Shown piece after piece: positions 1 to 10,385 of a stretch of DNA of 64,000 bases (positions are counted from its first letter, which is position 1; the number at the start of each line of letters is the position of its first letter). The position numbers were made by a program, and so were the translations under genes. This stretch comes from Luzula sylvatica. Taxonomy: Eukaryota; Streptophyta; Magnoliopsida; Poales; Juncaceae. The stretch is from positions 12,428,992-12,492,991 of the forward strand of contig OX326958.1 in assembly GCA_946800325.1 (NCBI GenBank), read 5' to 3'. Below the pieces are notes generated by a model. The model did no database searches. It worked only from the letters and a program-made list of their open reading frames with translations, and was not told the origin of the DNA.

Positions 1-821
1 TTTTTGATTGCACATATTATACCTTAATATTAATTTTAAATGGTTCAGGAAAAACTGACACGTGGCTTCTTTTTCATTTTCTCTTTACCCATTTCCTCAA
101 TTCACTTCCTTCCCTAAGTTTAAATTTAATTTATCATGGTGCACTAACACCAAAAGCTCCATTTCTTTAACCAAGTGTATAATGGAGTGTGCTTGCCTAA
201 AGATTATTAGATAATGCTCTTACTAATTAAAGGGGGATTAGAAATGGGTAGTCAAGATTAACAGAGTTAAGCCCCTTAGGCTTACTAGATAAGCTCTAAT
301 TAACTCGACCTTGTTATTTTGAAATTTACAAATGTGCATATAAAATTATCTTATTCATGAATATACATGACATAGCAACATTTGACAAATCATATTATTT
401 TAGATTTTTTTGTTAATTTTAATATTATTATTATATTTTGTGTTCTGCAAGAATATTTATGATCTTTAAAAATGGAATTGGGCTATAAATAATATGAAAG
501 AGCGATACATTATTTTTTGAGATATTGAAAGAGCAAACAAGAATTAAGAATGTCTTATTGTATTTCGTGTATTATATGTTTTTTAAGTTTACATTTTACA
601 TTAGTAAAGGTTATTATCTCAGATTGTTATATTTTGCTGGATGTCATGGGGATTTTTTTGTATATTTCTCAAAAATCACGATGAATTATTTTTTTTGTGT
701 ATTTTCGAAGAAATTTTTATTCTGTGTATTCTATAACTAATACTTCATAATACACAAAATGAAAATCGTGATTTTTAAAAGTAACAACATCAAACGTCAA
801 GAATATTCAACAATAATTAAT
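1..821. other. AT-rich left flank, no gene seen
   Basis: This stretch is strongly AT-rich with stop codons in all frames. No splice-site-bounded coding segment, tandem array or recognisable transposon end was found. It lies outside the duplicated block, which begins at about 1560. Confidence 0.6.
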
Positions 822-831
822 AAAAAAAAAA

Positions 832-1730
832 AGGGGAATTCTTCAAAAACCCCCTAACTTTTCTGTATATATATTATGAAAAACCCTCTCCCTTTTTAAA
901 AAACCGCCTATATTTTTTAGATTCCCTCAAAAACCTCCTATATTTGTTTCTTCTTCCAAAACCCCCTAACATTTTAAGTTATGTTTTTTTTTCCCAAAAT
1001 GACCATTATACCCCCATAATTTTATTTTATAAATCTCTATAATTTAGTAAATAATAAATACATATTAAACTATTATAAACAAATAAAAATGCTAAAAATA
1101 AATAATACATGATATTAAAATATTACAATAAATAATGCATAAATATTAAAATATTAGAATAAACAATATATTGATATTAAAATATCATTTTCAGCAATTA
1201 TTAATATTTTAATAGTATTATTTATTATAATATTTTAATATCTATGTATTACTTACATAATATTTTATATCAATGTATTACTTTTTATTATATTTTATAG
1301 ATATACATAGATATTTTAATATCTAGGTATTAAAATATTAATAATTGTTGAGAATGATATTTTAATATCAATATATTATTTACTATAATATTTTAATATT
1401 TATGTATTATTTATTATAATATATTTATATCATGTATTGTTTATTTTTAACATTTTCTATTTTTTTTATAATAGTTTAATATGTATTTATTATATATTAA
1501 ATTATAAAAATATATAAAATAAAACTATGAGGGTATAATGGTCGTTTTTTTTAAAAACATAACAAAAAGATAGGGGGGTTTTGAGGGAATATAAAAATAT
1601 TAGGGGGTTTTGGAAGAAGAAACAAATATAGGGAGTTTTTTAGGGAATCTAAAATTTATAGGGGGTTTTCTAAAAAGACAGGGGTTTTTCATAATTTACA
1701 GAAAAGTTGGGGGATTTTTGAAGAATTCCT
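832..1730. mobile_element. Foldback (long inverted repeat) transposon, MULE-like MITE
   Basis: The left end (GGGGAATTCTTCAAAAACCC) and the right end (GAAGAATTCC) are inverted copies. The match continues inward through the arms, for example ACCATTATACCCCC near 1001 against GGGTATAATGG near 1531. The arms are roughly 430 bp around a centre near 1281, so almost the whole element can fold on itself. Both sides are flanked by runs of about ten A, consistent with a target duplication but not informative. No coding capacity. It sits about 1 kb upstream of the intact NLR. Only the last 170 bp of the right arm exists in front of the second NLR copy. Confidence 0.8.
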
Positions 1731-2296
1731 AAAAAAAAAAATACATCATCATATAAGTGGAGATGTTACTAACAAAACAATACCAGCAATTCAAGCAAAC
1801 CCATGAAATCACGCGGAGTTTTCCTAATAAAATAATAAACATGTTCAGATGCCCATTACTACGAATCATTTTTTAACGGGATTATATATGACACTCCCAC
1901 AACTCCAAAAAACATCATTGATGCGTCAATCGTGGAGGATTAAATAAATTAATTAACTCTCTAATTAATATTTATTTGGATTGATTCAATGAAATGATCT
2001 AATCAATCCACTTAACTCTCCTCGGTTGATGCGAATCAATGATGTTTTTTCCTTTTTTTAAGTGAGCTAGCTGCTAGTCATTAGAGAAAATAATTTCTTT
2101 CCATCGGCTAAGTCTCACCGAGTGCTTCTGAGAAAGTTCTAATTAAGTAGGTATGGCAAAATTTCCCATTATCCATTTAAAATAAACTAGTTGAATAACG
2201 ATCAGTTCACATTGTTCTCCGAATCTACCTTTCATATTTATTTATGTCTTTATTTCTTTCCTGTCCATATCCCCCTATTATATATAGGGAAAATAT

Positions 2297-2522
2297 ACTT
2301 AGTCTTTCTAATTGACTCGATTAAATATTAATTGACACGTTTAATTGACACGTAAATAATTTATAATATATTAATATTAGTACATGCTAATTGACGTGTC
2401 AATTTGATTAAACGGTCAATTAAATCGCTAATCGAGTCAATTAATATTACTCATCAACTCATTAAATCCACTTTTGTCACCTCATCAAGAAACCTTTTTG
2501 AAGTTTGGGGGGCTGAATGTAT
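2297..2522. mobile_element. Partial MITE in the NLR promoter region (left arm truncated)
   Basis: The interior is palindromic, with TTAATTGACACG inverted against CGTGTCAATT and GACTCGATT against AATCGAGTC. The right terminus ends in TTTGAAGTTTGGGGGG. In copy 2 the matching element keeps a left arm starting TTTGGTCCCCCAAACTCC. In copy 1 about 66 bp of that arm is missing, so only part of the inverted repeat remains. It lies directly upstream of the proposed TATA box. Confidence 0.6.
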
Positions 2523-2529
2523 AACCCCT

Positions 2530-2537
2530 TATATATA
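2530..2537 (+). promoter_or_regulatory. Candidate TATA box of the intact NLR
   Basis: TATATATA lies about 190 bp before the ATG at 2719, a reasonable distance for a TATA box plus a short leader. The same site in copy 2 (around 45025) reads TAGATATA. No transcript data are available, so this is positional inference. Confidence 0.4.
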
Positions 2538-2718
2538 TGTTAGGCTCTCGTATCCTCTTTTGCAATCAACAAAATCTTGCATCTCTCCACAATATATTTA
2601 TCCAACTTCTCTTCATTTAAAACAGATTGTACCATATAATTCCTTCTCTGACTATCATCCAGTGTACTGAAACCCTATTCATTTCTTGGAGTCAGTGTTG
2701 TTATTTGCTTATAAACCT

Positions 2719-5397
2719 ATGGAAATCGTGGCTGTTACTGTGGCCGCAAATAAAACCGCCGATGCCACTCTGCCTCGCCTGTTGAATGCCACAATTCGCT
2801 CCGTGAAATATCCTTTTGATGTTGGCGCCAATGTGAAAGCGTTGCAGTCAGCCATGAAGGAGTTGTTAGCGAAGAGGGAGGACGTGAACACAAAAATAGA
2901 AAATGGTGAAAGACTAGGTGAAAAGGTTACAAAAGAAGGTAGTGGGTGGATCGACCAAGTGGAAGCCATTAAAAAAGAAGTAGAGGAGATTGAACAAAGG
3001 TACCAAGCGAGATACAAGTGTCTTGGCAGTTACTCTTTTAACTGTAGGTTGAACTACACGATTAGCAAAAGGGCGGTAAATACACTCTTAGATGTGCAAA
3101 GGTTATGCAGTAAATGGGAAACTTACGAGTTGCTCACGATGCAAGTACCACCACCAGCAGCACAAGAGGTGTCAATGGAACCGATTACTTTATCAACCGC
3201 AGATTACAATCTTCAACATGCCCTCGAGTTCATTAACAATGACCCTGTGGGGGTTATCGGCCTCTTGGGTATGGGAGGGGTCGGTAAAACCTGTTTGCTA
3301 CAAAGGATCAATAATAATTACACTCAAAACCCCAATAATTTTAAAGTCGTATTCGTGACGGCTTCGCAAGAATGTTCCATAGCAAAACTTCAATCCAGTA
3401 TAGCTGAGAAACTCAACTTAGCTACACATACCAATGAAGATCAACAGGCAAGCATTATATTTAACTTTTTGAAAGAAAAGCATTTTCTTTTATTGTTGGA
3501 TGATTTGTGGGATGGGTTTGATCTAAAAAAAGTCGGTATACCTTTCCCTCTTGGGCTCGGGGAGAAGTACAATAGAAAGGTTGTTTTAACAACACGGTCA
3601 TCTCAAGTTTGTGGTAAAATGGGGGTAAGAAAAGAGATTAGAGTGGCTTGTCTCAACGACGAGGAGTCATGGTCTCTCTTCCGAGAAAAAGTCAGTAATG
3701 ATACCCTCGACTCTCATCCTCTAATACCATCTTTAGCTCAGAAGGTCATAGATCAACTAGGTGGTTTGCCGCTTGCTCTTATTATTGTTGGGAGTGCAAT
3801 GTACGGTAAAAGAGACCCAAGAGACTGGGACTATGCTATTGACCAAATCCGGTCACCAAACTCGATCGAGATTGATATTTTAGGTAGTGAGGAGAGTTTG
3901 TATCATGAGTTGAAGTTCAGTTATGAGAACTTACGGAATGAAACACTGAAGAAATGTTTCTTATCTTGTTCCTTGTGGCCTGAGGATTATAATATTGACC
4001 GAGATGATTTGATACGGTGCTGGATCGGGTTAGATTACATAAAAGAGTCCGACATGCAAAAAGCACACGATGTGGGCCATACAATTATAAGTACTCTGCT
4101 GGGGCAATACTTATTGGAGGAAACACACGACGAGTACCTTGGTTCCGAGGTCGTGAAAATGCATGATGTTATACGTAGCATGGCATGGTGGATAGCTTGT
4201 GGTTTTGGGGTTAGTAAGAATAAATGGGTTATCAAAGCCGGAGTAGGTCTAAAAGAGTCACCTATTAATTATAAAGAACTCTGGTATGATGCAGAGTGTG
4301 TCTCGTTAATGCATAACACGATTACTGAATTGAAATGTCCCCTTTTATCATTTCCCTCCAACCTTACAACATTGATGCTTACTGGAAATAGGTTAAAACA
4401 TTTCTCTCTACCAATGCCTTTAACTAGGCTTCGATATCTCGACTTATCCAGTAACAGTATCTCTAATTTTCCATTAGAGATATGTGACCTAACCGACTTA
4501 CAGCATCTTGATCTATCATCTAACCGCATTGAATCAATACCAGATGAGTTGAAGTCTCTCATAAATCTCAGGTTCTTATATTTTACACGCAACCGCATCA
4601 GATATTTCCCCGAGGGTGTCATATCCGGACTCAAGTCACTTGAGGTGTTGGATTTTTATGACTCTTATAATATTGAGCAAAGAATATTTGAACCTTCCTT
4701 TTTTGAAGAAATAAATTGCCTGGAGAACCTAAAGGCTCTTGGCATCGCAGTACACAATTTTTCTGACCTTGAAAAATTCAAAGTGCTATCTACTACGGTT
4801 GCGATTCGGTTCCTTTCATTGGAAGGTGTTACGTCAGCTTCTCTTTCGAGCACTTCTTTTTTTAGCACGGAAACAGAAAGTCATCTAGTTAAACTCGAGA
4901 TCCATAATAATCGATTTAAGGAATTTGTAATTGAAACGAAACAATTTCCCTACCTCGAGGACTTAAAATTGGGGTTCAATCAAACCTTAAAAGAAGTAAT
5001 GTGGAGAGGTGTCCTGCCGATGGATGTGTTTCCAAGACTTCGGAAGCTATTCATATCTGCTTGCATCATGGAGCATTTAACTTGGATCTTGCACCTCCCA
5101 TTCCTTCTAACATTGAGTGTGAGCTCTTGCTTATTTATGAAGGAGTTGGTCAGAGATGATGAAGAAGGGAAGAATACAACCACGCGTTTTTCGCTTCAGC
5201 CATTTTCTTCATTGAAGATTATGATGCTGTATGCCATGAAGAACTTGGAAAGCATTTGTGATCCCATTTTTGCTTTTCCGTCTCTGAGGATTCTTGACAT
5301 TAATCGGTGTCCCAAACTAAAGAAGCTTCCATTCCCGAATGGCTCCATCCGGTCTACCCTGAAAACATATGGCAACTTTTGGGATGATTTCAGTTAA
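2719..5397 (+). CDS. CC-NB-ARC-LRR disease resistance protein, RPS5/RPS2-like, intact
   Basis: This is an intracellular plant immune receptor; the family acts as an ADP/ATP-switched sensor of pathogen effectors. I start at ATG 2719 because the frame upstream, which opens at 2686, has no ATG. The product is 892 aa from a single exon, usual for RPS5-type genes. In order: coiled coil about 38-95; P-loop GMGGVGKT 184-191; kinase-2 LLLLDDLW 257-264; RNBS-B TTR at about 291; GLPLAL at about 349; RNBS-D CFLSCSLWPEDY at 413; MHDV 481-484; then LRRs from about 530 to the end, clearest in LRYLDLSSNSISNFP. All switch motifs look intact. There is no N-terminal myristoylation motif (MG) of the RPS5 kind. 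The effector it recognises cannot be deduced. A near-identical copy with a nonsense mutation lies at 45215. Confidence 0.95.
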   Translation: MEIVAVTVAANKTADATLPRLLNATIRSVKYPFDVGANVKALQSAMKELLAKREDVNTKIENGERLGEKVTKEGSGWIDQVEAIKKEVEEIEQRYQARYKCLGSYSFNCRLNYTISKRAVNTLLDVQRLCSKWETYELLTMQVPPPAAQEVSMEPITLSTADYNLQHALEFINNDPVGVIGLLGMGGVGKTCLLQRINNNYTQNPNNFKVVFVTASQECSIAKLQSSIAEKLNLATHTNEDQQASIIFNFLKEKHFLLLLDDLWDGFDLKKVGIPFPLGLGEKYNRKVVLTTRSSQVCGKMGVRKEIRVACLNDEESWSLFREKVSNDTLDSHPLIPSLAQKVIDQLGGLPLALIIVGSAMYGKRDPRDWDYAIDQIRSPNSIEIDILGSEESLYHELKFSYENLRNETLKKCFLSCSLWPEDYNIDRDDLIRCWIGLDYIKESDMQKAHDVGHTIISTLLGQYLLEETHDEYLGSEVVKMHDVIRSMAWWIACGFGVSKNKWVIKAGVGLKESPINYKELWYDAECVSLMHNTITELKCPLLSFPSNLTTLMLTGNRLKHFSLPMPLTRLRYLDLSSNSISNFPLEICDLTDLQHLDLSSNRIESIPDELKSLINLRFLYFTRNRIRYFPEGVISGLKSLEVLDFYDSYNIEQRIFEPSFFEEINCLENLKALGIAVHNFSDLEKFKVLSTTVAIRFLSLEGVTSASLSSTSFFSTETESHLVKLEIHNNRFKEFVIETKQFPYLEDLKLGFNQTLKEVMWRGVLPMDVFPRLRKLFISACIMEHLTWILHLPFLLTLSVSSCLFMKELVRDDEEGKNTTTRFSLQPFSSLKIMMLYAMKNLESICDPIFAFPSLRILDINRCPKLKKLPFPNGSIRSTLKTYGNFWDDFS
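3268..3289 (+). promoter_or_regulatory. Possible miR482/2118 target site over the P-loop codons
   Basis: These 22 bases encode the P-loop (GMGGVGK) and resemble the complement of miR482-family miRNAs, with about four mismatches to the consensus I recall. Targeting of this motif is established for many plant NLRs, but here it is only sequence resemblance. The same site is at 45764-45785 in copy 2. Confidence 0.3.
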
Positions 5398-5770
5398 ATA
5401 TTTATAAATTTGAGTTGTATAAAAAAACTTCCATTTTCTTCATTGATTTGTATGAATTGTTTGAAATTTAATATTTATAAATTTGAGTTGTAATTTGTTT
5501 AAATTTCTTTCAGGGATGATTTCAGTTAAATAAATGCATGGAACTCAAATTTGGAACAAATAAATGCAAATAATGATTTTATATATTGTTGTGCTATTTG
5601 TTACTCTGACCCCAGTTTGCTACTGTGCCAGTGTTCTTGTGTGTTTCATTTTTAAAGATAATGAAGCTAGAAAGAAAATTAGCTGTAGTCTGTACCCCTT
5701 GAGGTGTTTTAAGTGATTTTTAAATCTAAATTTCACTGGATTGTTATCTAAATATTAGAAATTTATAACT
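5398..5770 (+). other. NLR 3' flank with duplicated terminal segment
   Basis: The last codons plus stop of the NLR (GGGATGATTTCAGTTAAATA at 5381) recur at 5513, 132 bp downstream, just after a pyrimidine-rich TTTCTTTCAG that resembles a 3' splice acceptor. AAATTTGAGTTGTA is also repeated at about 5406 and 5480. A possible poly(A) signal AATAAA lies near 5529. The arrangement is shared by copy 2. Confidence 0.5.
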
Positions 5771-5983
5771 ATGAACATCGTTTTGCAGAATTCACCGTCG
5801 ATGGCGCCGCTGCGCGATGTACCAGCCATGCATACAAAGGCTCTTGTGAGACGACATGGTATTAAGGAAAAAATAAAACAATATTCAGCAAAGCAAGAAA
5901 TATCCGTGCTCATTATAAATCACATTTATACTGTCCAAAATACAAATTTTATTTGCAAGAAAATATTGCCCGACCCTGAGTAA
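5771..5983 (+). CDS. Hypothetical 70-codon ORF downstream of the NLR
   Basis: It opens with ATG and is kept open in both copies (48267-48479), with about four amino-acid differences by eye. An acceptor-like TTTTGCAG lies inside it at about 5789, so the coding-like part may instead begin after that point as an exon. No family is recognised and there is no signal peptide or membrane segment. With recently duplicated DNA, an open frame in both copies is weak evidence, so this may be chance or a gene relic. Confidence 0.2.
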   Translation: MNIVLQNSPSMAPLRDVPAMHTKALVRRHGIKEKIKQYSAKQEISVLIINHIYTVQNTNFICKKILPDPE

Positions 5984-6507
5984 GCCTAATTAAACCAAAT
6001 AGTAATATAAAGCTCGGTAACCAAACCCGAAGCTCTAGTTCATCCCTCATGGAACCAAGTAGTTCGTGAACATCACACTTTTCTCGGGAAATAGTCTATC
6101 CCTAATCAAACAAAAGTCTCAGAATTCATTTAATTCATCAAAAATAAATCGAAAATTAAATTCCAGATGAAATATCACTATTCGAGCAGAAAAACTAAGC
6201 ACAAAACACTCAAATTTTTCACCCGAAACAACAATAACAATCTAAAAAATCGAAACCAAAAAAATATACAATTACAAGTCACCTTCCTTCATGCAAATCT
6301 TCCGAGAAAACCACAACCCGGTTAACATTATCGTTATCCAACTGCCAACACACTTAACCCCGAAAACGGATTCGACGAAAACATGGACGATGTTCCATCC
6401 GATTCGTAATTAACAACCCTACCAGTATTATTATTACTTCTACCATTATTGTTATTACCATTCACATTATTATCGTGACTATTATTATTTGCAGCACTAC
6501 TACTACT

Positions 6508-6509
6508 AA

Positions 6510-6546
<37 letters not shown>

Positions 6547-6547
6547 G
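6508..6547 (-). repeat. ATT trinucleotide tract encoding poly-Asn
   Basis: About 12-13 ATT units, read as AAT (Asn) codons on the minus strand inside the kinase C-terminal exon. The same tract in copy 2 is shorter, about seven units. Confidence 0.85.
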
Positions 6548-8178
6548 GGTTGGACCAGCTTGAGGGATTGGACCACCTCGCCCATTGTGGGCCGTTGATT
6601 TGCCTCGTGTGACACACAAGCAAATGCGATTGTACACATGGTTCTGAGACTCGGCCGAGTTGAGTCGGACTCGGACACAGCCGAGCCGAGTTTCGGCCGG
6701 ATAAGAAAAGTTGTTATAAATTGTATGCATGGCCATCAAGCATAGACAGGTAAGACCCGAGCCTGGCTTGTAAAAAGAAAAATTGTTATAAATTGTATAC
6801 CTCTCTCTTATATCTCTACGAAATAAGTGTGTTTGTAACAATGGCGACATATGTTTGCAAGTTTGAATGAAGAAGAAGAGTGTGACTGAAGATGAGAGTG
6901 ACATGTAGAAGAGTCATGGGATCGTTTGAAAATGTATGTGTGTAGTTTTTTGTGTTTGTTTTATTTTTAGTTATAAATGATGGAATTACAAATAATATAT
7001 TATAATATCATCACATTTGATTCGACAAGAAAAATTCATCATTATTATCCTCTCAGAGAGAAAACAGTACAGTACCATTTCTAAGTTTCTAACTTACATT
7101 AAAGTCTAAGGGCGTGTTTGCTAGGTCAGTTTTGTGTAGCAGCAGGAAACTCATAGTTGCAGGAAACCAATATATGAATATCAGGAAACTCTGGTAGCAG
7201 GAAAATATAAAAACTGCGAGTGTAGGATGTTTAAAAGGTGTTTGATGAAAATCATAGGATTAGATGTAGGAAATGAATAAAATATTTCATAATTGTATTA
7301 TTTCTTATGAAATTTTATAACTATAATATTTATTTCTTAATCATATCAAAATATTATTAATTTCTAACTATATTATTATTATTATTATTTAAATACATTA
7401 TTGTAATTATTAATATTTTTCAAATACATTTTATTTATGTATTAATTTTTAATTATTACCAATAATAATTACAATAATAATAATAATAATTATTATTATT
7501 ATTATTTTATTTTTTTCTAACTATATTTTTAATTATGTATTAATTTGATGTTATTATTATTATTATTGTTGTTATTATTATTATTAATTTCTAAATATAT
7601 TTTAATAATTTATTATTATTATTATTATTAATAATAATAATTTCTAAATACATTTTAATTATGTATTAATTTATTATTTCTTATGCAATTGATATTTCAA
7701 AAAAACTAGCCATTAATTCTCAATTAATTATGAAAAGATTGTTTTAATTATACAAATTCAATAAAATTCAAAATTTATATAATTATATTAATTCAATACT
7801 ATTTAAATATTAATTAAGATCAATTCGAATAAAAACAACACACATAAGGACCTGATAATCATCGTGCAAATACAATAACCTCACATATGAAATTATGTAT
7901 CATCCTTACTATTAACCAAATAAGATAACCTGACATATCCAATTATTATGAGAGCATGATTTTAAGATATCAATTCAAAATTCAAAACCAATATAATTCT
8001 ATTAATCCAACACTATTAAAAATATTAAATAACATCAATTCAAATACTAAATAATACATCTCGAATAATATTGAAATGTGCATTTCCTATGATTAAGAGA
8101 GATTGATCAAGCATTTACAAAAATCCAACAAAATATTTCTCAAATTTGACAGGAAAGATTTAATGCGATGTTTAAATT

Positions 8179-8276
8179 GATATCTCATTCCCACTTCAAC
8201 TCCAATTTGACCTTTATCCCCAATCTGATAGATATCTCATTCCCACTTCAACTCCAATTTGACCTTTATCCCCAAA
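8179..8276. repeat. Two-unit 51-bp tandem repeat
   Basis: GATATCTCATTCCCACTTCA begins at about 8180 and again at about 8231, each followed by the same ACTCCAATTTGACCTTTATC. Nearly perfect, so a recent local duplication inside the Harbinger-like element. Confidence 0.85.
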
Positions 8277-8446
8277 CCAAATGACCTGAACAATGAACAG
8301 ACGAAATTAATAAGAGAGTTCGAAGAAGTAGAAATAGCATAAAAATACGATCAAACAGCAAAGATTTAAGAGCGAAAACTGAACAAAAAATCAAACTGAA
8401 ACTGATAAGAACCAAAAGAAGGTTGCAGCAAAAAAAAAATTAAAAA

Positions 8447-8510
8447 AAATTTGGACCATTTCTCGATTTGTGCGTGTCGTCCTTGCGCAGGGGCCATGCT
8501 AATCTTCTCT
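8447..8510 (-). ncRNA. U6 snRNA 3' fragment (pseudogene)
   Basis: On the minus strand the sequence runs from AGAGAAGATTAGCATGGCCC through CTGCGCAAGGACGACACGCA to AAATCGAGAAATGGTCC and then AAATTT plus a T-run. This is the 3' two-thirds of spliceosomal U6 with one change (GGAUGAC to GGACGAC). The 5' stem (GUCCCUUCGGGGACAUCC) and the upstream USE/TATA promoter are absent, replaced by unrelated sequence. It is therefore not a functional gene. It sits inside a Harbinger-like element. Confidence 0.85.
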
Positions 8511-9265
8511 TCCTTTAATCGTCGTTTCTTCTTACCATCCAAATTGTTGTCAAAAAATTTTGCCGCTGAGAAGAACAGGAGGAAGAGAGAAAGAGAGAAA
8601 GGGGAAATAGGCAGAAGAGAGACACGTGATTTGTTCTCTCTCCAAAAATCTAGTTGGAGGTAAGTTTTTCTAACCCTGGTTTTCCATGTGATTTTGGTAG
8701 TATTCTAAGTTTAGAGATCCCCAAACAGTACATCCTAACTTAGCACCGAACACTCAAAAAACAATTCTGCAACTTCCAAGGATTCCTAGATAAACCATGC
8801 CCCAAAACTGCATGTCCGAACAGGGCCTAATAATCCCCATTTCATTTTATATTTTTCTAAAAATATAAAAAAATACATTAAATATTTATAAACTTGGCGA
8901 TAGTACAATGAATATGTTATATTATATTAAAATAGCAAATTACAATTATTGTTCATTAATACATCGTAGTTACCGTAAAATCTTAAAATGTTTATATTTG
9001 TTGATGATGTTTTTGTAAAAAAAAAAAAAGATCAGTAAATGTACACATACGTTCATTGGATGAAAACTTAACTTGCATTGTTAAGAATAAAAAAATTTCT
9101 TTATTTTACTCATAAATGAATTGTAGTTATATAAAAATTGTTTTTATTTTACTCCTAAATTTATGAAAATCGAATAAAAGAAATTAAAAATTTTAAGGGT
9201 AGGCTTACAATTTACAAATATACATACATACCATCCAAATTCGATATTTTGCATATGAGATGTGA

Positions 9266-9296
<31 letters not shown>

Positions 9297-9963
9297 GTTA
9301 TATTAAAATGGATTGTAGTTGTATAAAATTGTCTTTATTTTATATATCCTTCAATTTCATTTTTACAGTGCATAAAGATTTACAGTACATACTTTATTTC
9401 AGTCATACTAGCCATACTAGACATACTTCACTTTACAGTATAAAAATTTGGGTTTTATTAGTTGAATTTGTGTGTATCATGTTTATGAATGGTTATCTAT
9501 TTTTAAAATAATTTTTTCTATTTTTTTCTATTTTTTTCGATTTTTTTACTAATCGTCCGAGTTTTTTTTTTTACTCATCCGAGTTTTGTCCGAGTCGTCC
9601 GAGTTCCGAGTCTCCGGAGCCAACCGAGTCCGAGTCCGAGTCCGAGTTTCAGAATCATGATTGTACATACACGTGACAAATCGTCTTTAGGGTACTTCCT
9701 TCCATTCTTGGATCTGCCAGCTCAACTAGCCTCTCCCTGTCTCGTAAAACAGGCCGTGCTTAAAAAGTATCAGAAATGTAAAAAGAAACTAAAAACTCGG
9801 TATATTCATGATTTAAAAAGCAAAAGTCCCTGCTTCATTGCTAAATTGCAAAAGATAGAGAGAGACTGACCCAAGTGACGAGGTTTTCCTGGCCGAGGGG
9901 ATGTAAATGGTCGACATGTCTCTTGCCGGTGAGAAGCTCGAGAAGAACAACTCCGTAACTGTA

Positions 9964-10347
9964 TGTTGGAAATAGGGCTTGTTTTTATTTATTGGGGAAG
10001 AAAAGGGATACAATATCAATTGAGATTAAAAAATTAAAATCAATGACACAGAGAGAGAGCAATACAAAGAGCAAATGCTTCCTTTTTTTAATTATATTTT
10101 ATTTTATGCTCTCCAATATGGCTATAGTACAAGAGGTTTATTTATAGAGATTACTATCCATCTTCCATAGACACACTTATATATTCTAGACACTTCTATT
10201 ATATCTAATCGACACATATTGATGTCAATAAATATTCCTTAATTTACTATGCATCTCTCATTCTTTCACACATAATTATTTATAATATCCTGCCCAAAAA
10301 TACAAATAATATTATTAAATAAATATATTAAATCATTAATTTTAATA
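9964..10347 (-). repeat. Long terminal repeat of TR-GAG element (3' LTR)
   Basis: Matches 11338-11729 along its length, starting TGTTGGAAATAGGGCTTG against TGATGGAAATAAGGCTTG. It includes the shared tract with ATTTATAGAGATTACTAT. Confidence 0.8.
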
Positions 10348-10385
10348 CTTCCCCTTAATGTTTTTTCTCGCCTTCATGATATGCA

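Larger units (their letters stand above)
7110..8827. mobile_element. PIF/Harbinger (Tourist-like) non-autonomous element, nested
   Basis: The ends GGGCGTGTTTGCTAGGTCAG and, inverted, GGCCCTGTTCGGACATGCAG are the usual PIF/Harbinger type. The element is flanked by TAA (7107-7109 and 8828-8830), the family's 3-bp target. The interior is AT-rich with many TTA/ATT microsatellites (7370-7650), a 51-bp tandem repeat and a U6 snRNA fragment. No transposase frame is seen. Confidence 0.75.
6637..9659. mobile_element. hAT-like element with 8-bp TSD inside the kinase exon, copy 1 only
   Basis: The left end is CATGGTTCTGAGACTCGG and the right end, inverted, is CATGATTCTGAAACTCGG. The flanks are exact 8-bp repeats ATTGTACA (6629-6636 and 9660-9667). 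Copy 2 keeps the unoccupied site with one ATTGTACA, so the insertion is later than the duplication. Both ends are dense in GAGTC/CCGAG words, likely subterminal repeats. No transposase is visible. A PIF/Harbinger element is nested inside. Superfamily is inferred from the 8-bp duplication; CATGG is not the classic hAT terminus. Confidence 0.85.

Noticed and set aside
2686..2718. Upstream extension of the NLR frame beginning at a TTG (and at a GTG in copy 2).
   Set aside because: Nuclear plant genes start at ATG in nearly all cases; the first in-frame ATGs are 2719 and 45215.
2709..5183. Several minus-strand open frames across the NLR.
   Set aside because: They are antisense shadows of the coding strand, without plant protein features, and recur identically in copy 2 for that reason.
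8447..8510. Functional U6 snRNA gene.
   Set aside because: The 5' stem-loop and the upstream USE and TATA promoter are missing.
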